A DNA stretch of 64,000 nt, taken from contig JACKKZ010000002.1 of the NCBI GenBank assembly GCA_024236195.1, positions 615,906 to 679,905 of the forward strand, in the 5' to 3' direction. Made by a program: the position numbers and the translations under genes. Below are positions 60,492 through 64,000 of the stretch, one piece after another; position 1 is the stretch's first letter, and every line of letters starts with the position of its first letter. The notes below the pieces were generated by a model, which worked only from the letters and a program-made list of their open reading frames with translations, was not told where the DNA came from and did not search any database. The stretch is from Sphingomonadaceae bacterium. Its GTDB lineage: Bacteria; Pseudomonadota; Alphaproteobacteria; Sphingomonadales; Sphingomonadaceae.

Positions 60492-60638
60492 ATGATTCGT
60501 GCGCAAAATCAGACAAAGATGGCGCGGAAATCCATCTCTGCCGTCGCAAATTCGCGCGCGCGAGCCGCAAGATCACGTCGAACGAAAAAATTCTCAGAAC
60601 CAAAGGCGAAGAAGCGGTTTGTCCGCAAAAGTCTCTAA
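60492..60638 (+). CDS. possible 48-residue highly basic protein
   Basis: An ORF of 48 codons with 17 Lys/Arg and one acidic residue, beginning MIRAQNQTKMARKS and ending RFVRKSL. It diverges from abiEi, and its start is about 30 bases from the AbiE boxes, so it may share that promoter region. I see no clear ribosome-binding site. The extreme basicity suggests a nucleic-acid-binding peptide, but AT-poor random sequence can also give this; low confidence. Confidence 0.25.
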   Translation: MIRAQNQTKMARKSISAVANSRARAARSRRTKKFSEPKAKKRFVRKSL

Positions 60639-60775
60639 CCGTCCATAGATGGTTCAAATCGTGCAAATCGTTGAAGAATTGCCCGAATTCCAACTGAACC
60701 TGGCCCTTGCGCCTTTCATAAAAGTTCTCATTATGTTCCGCAGAGGGGCTGCTAATGTCAAAGTGAGAATGCCCC

Positions 60776-60982
60776 ATGTCGAATACCGAACGCATTATCC
60801 GCCTCAAGACCGTGCTCGACCGCACCGGACTTTCCCGCTCTACCATTTATCGCAAGATCGCAGAGGGCACGTTCCCGTCGCAGGTCAAGATCAGCATCCA
60901 CGGCGCGGGCTGGCACGAGTCTGCCATCAATCGCTGGATTGCCGATCCCGCTCACTATCGTGAAGAGGAACCAGCAGAATGA
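60776..60982 (+). CDS. AlpA family phage-type regulator
   Basis: A 68-residue HTH protein of the AlpA family, which activates excisionase or integrase genes in prophage- and P4-like elements. Core motif: RIIRLKTVLDRTGLSRSTIYRKIAEGTFPSQVKIS, followed by the W-H-E-S-A-I-N-R-W-I-A motif. It likely regulates mobility of this element together with the downstream excisionase-like protein, which it overlaps by four bases (ATGA). Confidence 0.88.
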   Translation: MSNTERIIRLKTVLDRTGLSRSTIYRKIAEGTFPSQVKISIHGAGWHESAINRWIADPAHYREEEPAE

Positions 60983-61173
60983 GCGGCCATCAAACCGTCG
61001 AGCCGATCTGTGTCAGGATCAATGACGCTGCCCGCATGATCGGTATTGGGCGCACGAAGCTCTATAAGCTGATTGCGACAGGCGAAGTCGAAACGTTGAA
61101 GATCGGAAAGGCGACGCGCGTCACTACCGCCAGCTTGCACGAGTTGGTCAAGCGGCATTGCACTTCGAAATGA
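60979..61173 (+). CDS. excisionase-like HTH protein
   Basis: A 64-residue protein with an HTH_17-type DNA-binding motif (ICVRINDAARMIGIGRTKLYKLIATGEVETLKIGKATRVTTASLHELVKRH). Excisionases of tyrosine-integrase elements have this shape and bend attachment-site DNA to favour excision. It is coupled to alpA and faces the integrase on the opposite strand 1.5 kb away. An alternative is a simple repressor. Confidence 0.78.
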   Translation: MSGHQTVEPICVRINDAARMIGIGRTKLYKLIATGEVETLKIGKATRVTTASLHELVKRHCTSK

Positions 61174-61218
61174 GTTGCCGCCACAATCGGGGATAGCTCG
61201 CGTCTAGCACCCCGCACG

Positions 61219-61244
61219 TTGACAATATATAATCCGATGGTTAT
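61219..61244 (+). promoter_or_regulatory. promoter with overlapping dyad, ArsR-type operon
   Basis: TTGACA (61219-61224) lies 17 bases before TATCGA, with an additional GATAAT three to eight bases later. The spacer contains ATAATC-CGAT-GGTTAT (61229-61244), an imperfect 6-4-6 dyad of the size bound by ArsR-family repressors. It is 36 bases upstream of the ArsR start. Confidence 0.5.
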
Positions 61245-61279
61245 CGATAATCTATAGCTAAAGGGTTATGAGATCGGGG

Positions 61280-61600
61280 ATGGATTCGCAAACCGTACTT
61301 TTCAAGAGCCTCTCGGACCCTACGCGGCGTGCGCTGTTCGAGCGCCTTTGTCGCGAAGGAGAACTTACTGTCGGCCTGTTGGCAGAGGGATCGGGTGTCT
61401 CACAGCCGGCGATCTCCAAACATCTAGCGGCTCTTGACCGCGCCAATCTCGTCGCGCTGCGGCGCGAAGGTCGCAATACGCATTGTCGGGCCAGGCCCGA
61501 AGGGATCACTCCACTGACGGACTGGGTGCAGGATATGAGCCGCTTCTGGGATGTGCGGCTCGACGCGCTCGAAGACTTGCTCAGACGGATGGATCAATGA
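61280..61600 (+). CDS. ArsR family transcriptional repressor
   Basis: A 106-residue winged-helix regulator from ATG 61280. The HTH is LSDPTRRALFERLCREGELTVGLLAEGSGVSQPAISKHLAALDRANLVALRREGRNTHCRARPEG. It lacks the usual Cys pair of metal-binding ArsR proteins near the DNA-binding helix, so it probably senses something else. Its stop overlaps the SRPBCC gene start by four bases. ArsR-SRPBCC pairs are common and are thought to respond to a small molecule bound by the partner; this is inference. Confidence 0.85.
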   Translation: MDSQTVLFKSLSDPTRRALFERLCREGELTVGLLAEGSGVSQPAISKHLAALDRANLVALRREGRNTHCRARPEGITPLTDWVQDMSRFWDVRLDALEDLLRRMDQ

Positions 61601-62010
61601 CCGATAGTGAACCAGCATTCCGAGCGCTCGATTTCGAGCGCTTTCTCGATCACCCTCCTGAGAGGGTTTGGCGCGCGCTCACCCAGTCGAGTTTGCTCGG
61701 CGAATGGCTGATGCCATGCGATTTCCAGGCAGAATCCGGCAAGACATTCGCGATGGAAGCAGAATGGGGCCAAGTCACCGGAACCGTGCTGGCGGTCGAA
61801 CCCGAACGGTTGCTAGCCTACACGTGGAACGGCCCCGGCCTCACCAGCGAGGTAACCTGGACATTGACGCCACAGGGAAATGGAACACTGCTGCGGCTCG
61901 ATCACACGAAGATCCCCGCAGAGAGCAAGCTAGCCTACCACGGAGCAAAAGTAGGTTGGCCGCGATTCCTGGAAGCGCTGGAAAGCGTGCTTGCCAAAGA
62001 GGTCAACTGA
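61597..62010 (+). CDS. SRPBCC (START-like/AHSA1) domain protein
   Basis: A 137-residue ligand-binding fold protein of the SRPBCC superfamily, AHSA1-like. Diagnostic start: LDFERFLDHPPERVWRALTQSSLLGEWLMPCDFQ, followed by the GQVTGTVLAVEPERLLAYTW and GNGTLLRLDHTKIP strands and the C-terminal helix GWPRFLEALESVLA. It probably binds a hydrophobic ligand. It is coupled to the ArsR gene upstream, and a small membrane-protein gene begins 33 bases downstream. Confidence 0.85.
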   Translation: MTDSEPAFRALDFERFLDHPPERVWRALTQSSLLGEWLMPCDFQAESGKTFAMEAEWGQVTGTVLAVEPERLLAYTWNGPGLTSEVTWTLTPQGNGTLLRLDHTKIPAESKLAYHGAKVGWPRFLEALESVLAKEVN

Positions 62011-62042
62011 TAACTTCCGGCCAACTGCGGAGAAAACGCGTC

Positions 62043-62255
62043 ATGAGTAGAATTATCCGCCAATCACATCGATGGATCGGAATCCTTTTCATCGGCACCG
62101 TCATCGCAAATTTCATCGCGATGGCTTTCGGCGAGCCCCCTGCAACCATCACCTACGCACCGCTATTCCCGCTTGTGCTCATGATGCTCAGCGGGCTCTA
62201 TCTTTTTGCTTTGCCGTATCTCGGCAAACAGAAGGCCAGAGGTTCAGACGAATGA
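62043..62255 (+). CDS. 70-residue membrane protein in the ArsR operon
   Basis: Two hydrophobic helices (residues about 10-31 and 38-60: WIGILFIGTVIANFIAMAF and LFPLVLMMLSGLYLFALPYL) in a short protein with a polar charged C-terminus (KQKARGSDE). No family recognised; such proteins are frequent in ArsR-SRPBCC cassettes. It overlaps the DUF1801 gene by four bases (ATGA), so it belongs to the same transcription unit. Confidence 0.72.
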   Translation: MSRIIRQSHRWIGILFIGTVIANFIAMAFGEPPATITYAPLFPLVLMMLSGLYLFALPYLGKQKARGSDE

Positions 62256-62662
62256 GCGAGGAAACACCAAAGCTTCTTTCAGGCGGCAATCCACAAATTC
62301 CGAAGGGTTATGGTGACGAGCCCGTGCAGGCCTATCTCGATGCCGTTCCGGGCTGGAAACAGGCTGTGTGCCGCACTGTGGACGATATCGTTTGCCGGGA
62401 GGTGCCGGGCGTGCAGAAAGCGGTCAAGTGGAATACGCCACACTACGGCACCGAAGACAACCGTTACTTCCTCAGCTACCACTGCTTTGATCGCTACGTC
62501 AAAGTGACTTTTCATAAGGGCGATGCGCTTGAGCCTCAGCCCCCTGGAAAGTCGAAGATCGATCACGTCCGTTATCTCGACATCCACGAAGGTGATGAAA
62601 TAGGCCGGCAATTCGCTGACTGGGTCCAGCAGGCAGGCAAACTTTCCGGTGTGAAGTTGTAG
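62252..62662 (+). CDS. DUF1801 (YdhG/YobT-like) family protein
   Basis: A 136-residue protein of the DUF1801 family, small alpha/beta proteins of unknown activity, related to iron-chaperone-like YdhG. The core is WKQAVCRTVDDIVCREVPGVQKAVKWNTPHYG, followed by FLSYHCFDRYVKVTFHKG and the DHVRYLDIHEGDEI region. It may be a stress or heme-related factor; function unknown. Last gene of the 61280-62662 operon, 39 bases from the convergent integrase. Confidence 0.8.
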   Translation: MSEETPKLLSGGNPQIPKGYGDEPVQAYLDAVPGWKQAVCRTVDDIVCREVPGVQKAVKWNTPHYGTEDNRYFLSYHCFDRYVKVTFHKGDALEPQPPGKSKIDHVRYLDIHEGDEIGRQFADWVQQAGKLSGVKL

Positions 62663-62701
62663 GTCCGTTTGCTTCTGCCGCCACAGAATCAAGTTCCAGC
62701 C

Positions 62702-63868
62702 TTACTCCGCAATGTTTGCCACCTCAGAAGGGCAATCAACATAGCTTGCCCACCTCGCCATCAGCTCGCGCCGCTTGTCGAAGAAATCGGTGCGGCGATA
62801 GGCGGCTTCGACCTGGTTGTTCAACTTGTGCGCCAATGCCTTGTCCGCCACTTCCTTCGGAAAGTCGGTCTTCTCCGCTGCCCAATCGGTGAATGCGGAG
62901 CGGAAGCCATGGACGGTTGCGCTCTTGATCCCGGCATCCCGCAACAGCTTGGTCATTGTCATGTCGCTGATGGGCTTCTCGCCATTGTTCGAGAAGACGA
63001 GGCCATCGTCGCTCGTGCGCAGTTTCCAGCGCCGACGCAGAATGGAAACCGCTGCCTTAGAGAGCGGCACCACATGGGTTTCCTTCGCCTTCATGCGCTC
63101 ACCGGGAATGGTCCAAACCGCCTTGTCGAGGTCGATCTCGGTCCAGACGGCCTTGCGCGTCTCGCTCGACCGAACGGCGTTGTAGATGGTGAAACGCAGG
63201 GCATCGCGGCCCGTGGTGGGTGATGCGGTCGCCAGATTCTTCATGAACGCCGGAATGTCGGCATAAGGCATCGCCTTGAAGTGCTCGACCTTGTCGGTCT
63301 GGCGCGGCAAGCCCTTGCGGACTGAGCGCAGCGCGGCCTCTTCTTCCCTCCATCCCTTGATATGCGCGAAGTCGAGCACGGCACCGATGCGCTGCAAAAT
63401 CTTGCGAGCCGTGTCGGGGATTTCGAGCCAGATGGGCGTGAGCACCTCGACCACGTGGGTGCTATCCACCTGATCGACGGGCTTCCTGCCGATCAGCGGG
63501 AAGACGTGGTTTTCCATGCTGGAAATCCAATTGCGGTAGTTCTGGTTCTTCCAGCCGTCCTTCAGCGCCTCGTAGCATTCGCGCGCTGCGGTCTCGAAGC
63601 TGGGCACTACCTTGCGCGACTTCCGCCGCTCGGCAACCGGATCGATCCCAGCGCGAACCTGGCGGCGCAATGCGGCTGCTGCATCCCGCGCCTCAGTCAG
63701 CGTCACATCGAGCGCCGATCCCAATCCGTAGTCGCGCCGCCTGCCGTTATGCTGCATCCGCAAGACCCAACTACGGGAGCCGCTTTCCTTCACGAAAAGA
63801 CACAAGCCACGGCCGTCAACGTAGCGACCGGGCTTGGCGTTCTTCACCTTCAATGCTGTCAGTGCCAT
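62702..63868 (-). CDS. P4-type tyrosine integrase
   Basis: A 388-residue site-specific recombinase. The N-terminal DUF4102-like domain starts LTALKVKNAKPGRYVDGRGLCLFVKESGSRSWVLRMQHNGRRRDYGLG. Catalytic residues: R in FTIYNAVRSSE, the H-x-x-R pair in VHGFRSAFTDWAAE, H in LAHKLNNQVEAAY and the nucleophile Tyr in EAAYRRTDFFDKRRELM. P4-type integrases usually insert at the 3' ends of tRNA genes. It is transcribed leftwards from the right edge of the window; 132 bases of noncoding sequence beyond it show nothing recognisable. Confidence 0.92.
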   Translation of the reverse strand: MALTALKVKNAKPGRYVDGRGLCLFVKESGSRSWVLRMQHNGRRRDYGLGSALDVTLTEARDAAAALRRQVRAGIDPVAERRKSRKVVPSFETAARECYEALKDGWKNQNYRNWISSMENHVFPLIGRKPVDQVDSTHVVEVLTPIWLEIPDTARKILQRIGAVLDFAHIKGWREEEAALRSVRKGLPRQTDKVEHFKAMPYADIPAFMKNLATASPTTGRDALRFTIYNAVRSSETRKAVWTEIDLDKAVWTIPGERMKAKETHVVPLSKAAVSILRRRWKLRTSDDGLVFSNNGEKPISDMTMTKLLRDAGIKSATVHGFRSAFTDWAAEKTDFPKEVADKALAHKLNNQVEAAYRRTDFFDKRRELMARWASYVDCPSEVANIAE

Positions 63869-64000
63869 AGGTTATACACACCATAAAATTGTTCCAACTT
63901 TCGACCCCACATGGGACACGAAATGCAGGCAAACGAAGGCGATCAGCCGTGAACACGGTAGAAGACAAATCCCTGATTTTACAGAGTGGTTAGGGACGTC

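Larger units (their letters stand above)
44719..64000. mobile_element. integrative and mobilisable element carrying defence genes (right end beyond window)
   Basis: From the 3' end of tRNA-Arg to the window end, core genes are replaced by mobility and defence genes: relaxase traA, oriT, traC-traD, DUF6118, AlpA, excisionase-like HTH, a P4-type integrase, a type I restriction system, AbiE and an ArsR operon. GC drops in the first kilobase after the tRNA and in hsdS. Without type IV secretion genes, it is best called an IME. The left boundary is not proven: no direct repeat of the tRNA 3' end is seen before 64000, so the element may instead begin nearer 45.7 kb and use another tRNA to the right. 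Confidence 0.7.

Noticed and set aside
44719..64000. CRISPR array or cas genes
   Set aside because: No regularly spaced direct repeats were seen and no Cas motifs occur in the ORFs.
44719..64000. A complete conjugation (type IV secretion) set that would make this an ICE
   Set aside because: Only relaxase, TraC/TraD-like and DUF6118 genes were found; no VirB/TrbB-type proteins are visible in the window.
63869..64000. Right attachment site next to the integrase
   Set aside because: No sequence resembling the tRNA-Arg 3' end or another tRNA could be recognised in the last 132 bases.

Overview
The window looks like chromosome from an alphaproteobacterium of the order Sphingomonadales, most like the Erythrobacteraceae (Erythrobacter/Altererythrobacter/Porphyrobacter). 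This rests on high GC with strong G/C third positions, a suf operon of the order Rrf2 regulator-sufB...sufC-sufD-sufS-sufT-sufA, an MmcB-type repair protein, and an RSF1010/Ti-type (MobQ) mobilisation module. No 16S rRNA is present, so the placement is inference from gene content.

Positions 1 to about 44,600 are ordinary core genome in short operons: a metallophosphoesterase; rplM-rpsI; cutA with the heme A synthase ctaA; a MerC-like/thiS/thiG operon; a long-chain acyl-CoA synthetase; gamma-glutamyltransferase; pyrD; an AraC regulator; the suf Fe-S assembly operon (14.1-21.6 kb), which carries two DUF559 genes and repeat elements between sufB and sufC; adenosine kinase, purD and xseA; an M23 peptidase and a phytase-like esterase; rpmB; tadA; an RNase T2; nadC; a LytTR-type two-component system; a block of envelope proteases and a thiol oxidoreductase; a PAS protein; a sterol-desaturase-like hydroxylase; and mmcB. 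This part holds several dispersed repeat families and four apparent one-base frameshifts, in adenosine kinase, purD (two) and RNase T2.

A tRNA-Arg(CCG) at 44,642-44,718 marks the edge of an accessory region that runs to the right end. It has a TraA-type relaxase (46.5-49.4 kb), a Ti/RSF1010-like oriT between divergent traA and traC-traD, AlpA and excisionase-like regulators, and a P4-type tyrosine integrase at 62.7-63.9 kb. No type IV secretion genes are visible, so it reads as an integrative and mobilisable element. Its cargo is defensive: a type I restriction-modification operon (HTH-hsdR-hsdS-ABC ATPase-hsdM-PLD nuclease), an AbiEi/AbiEii toxin-antitoxin pair, and an ArsR-led stress operon.

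The most interesting item is the 356-residue ABC-type ATPase between hsdS and hsdM. It carries Walker A, signature, Walker B/D-loop and H-loop motifs and, in its C-terminal part, an R-x3-E...H arrangement like the catalytic triad of the anticodon nucleases PrrC and RloC. With the HKD-type nuclease at the end of the same operon, it suggests a layered defence: restriction, a nuclease sensing anti-restriction or DNA damage, and an abortive AbiE module.
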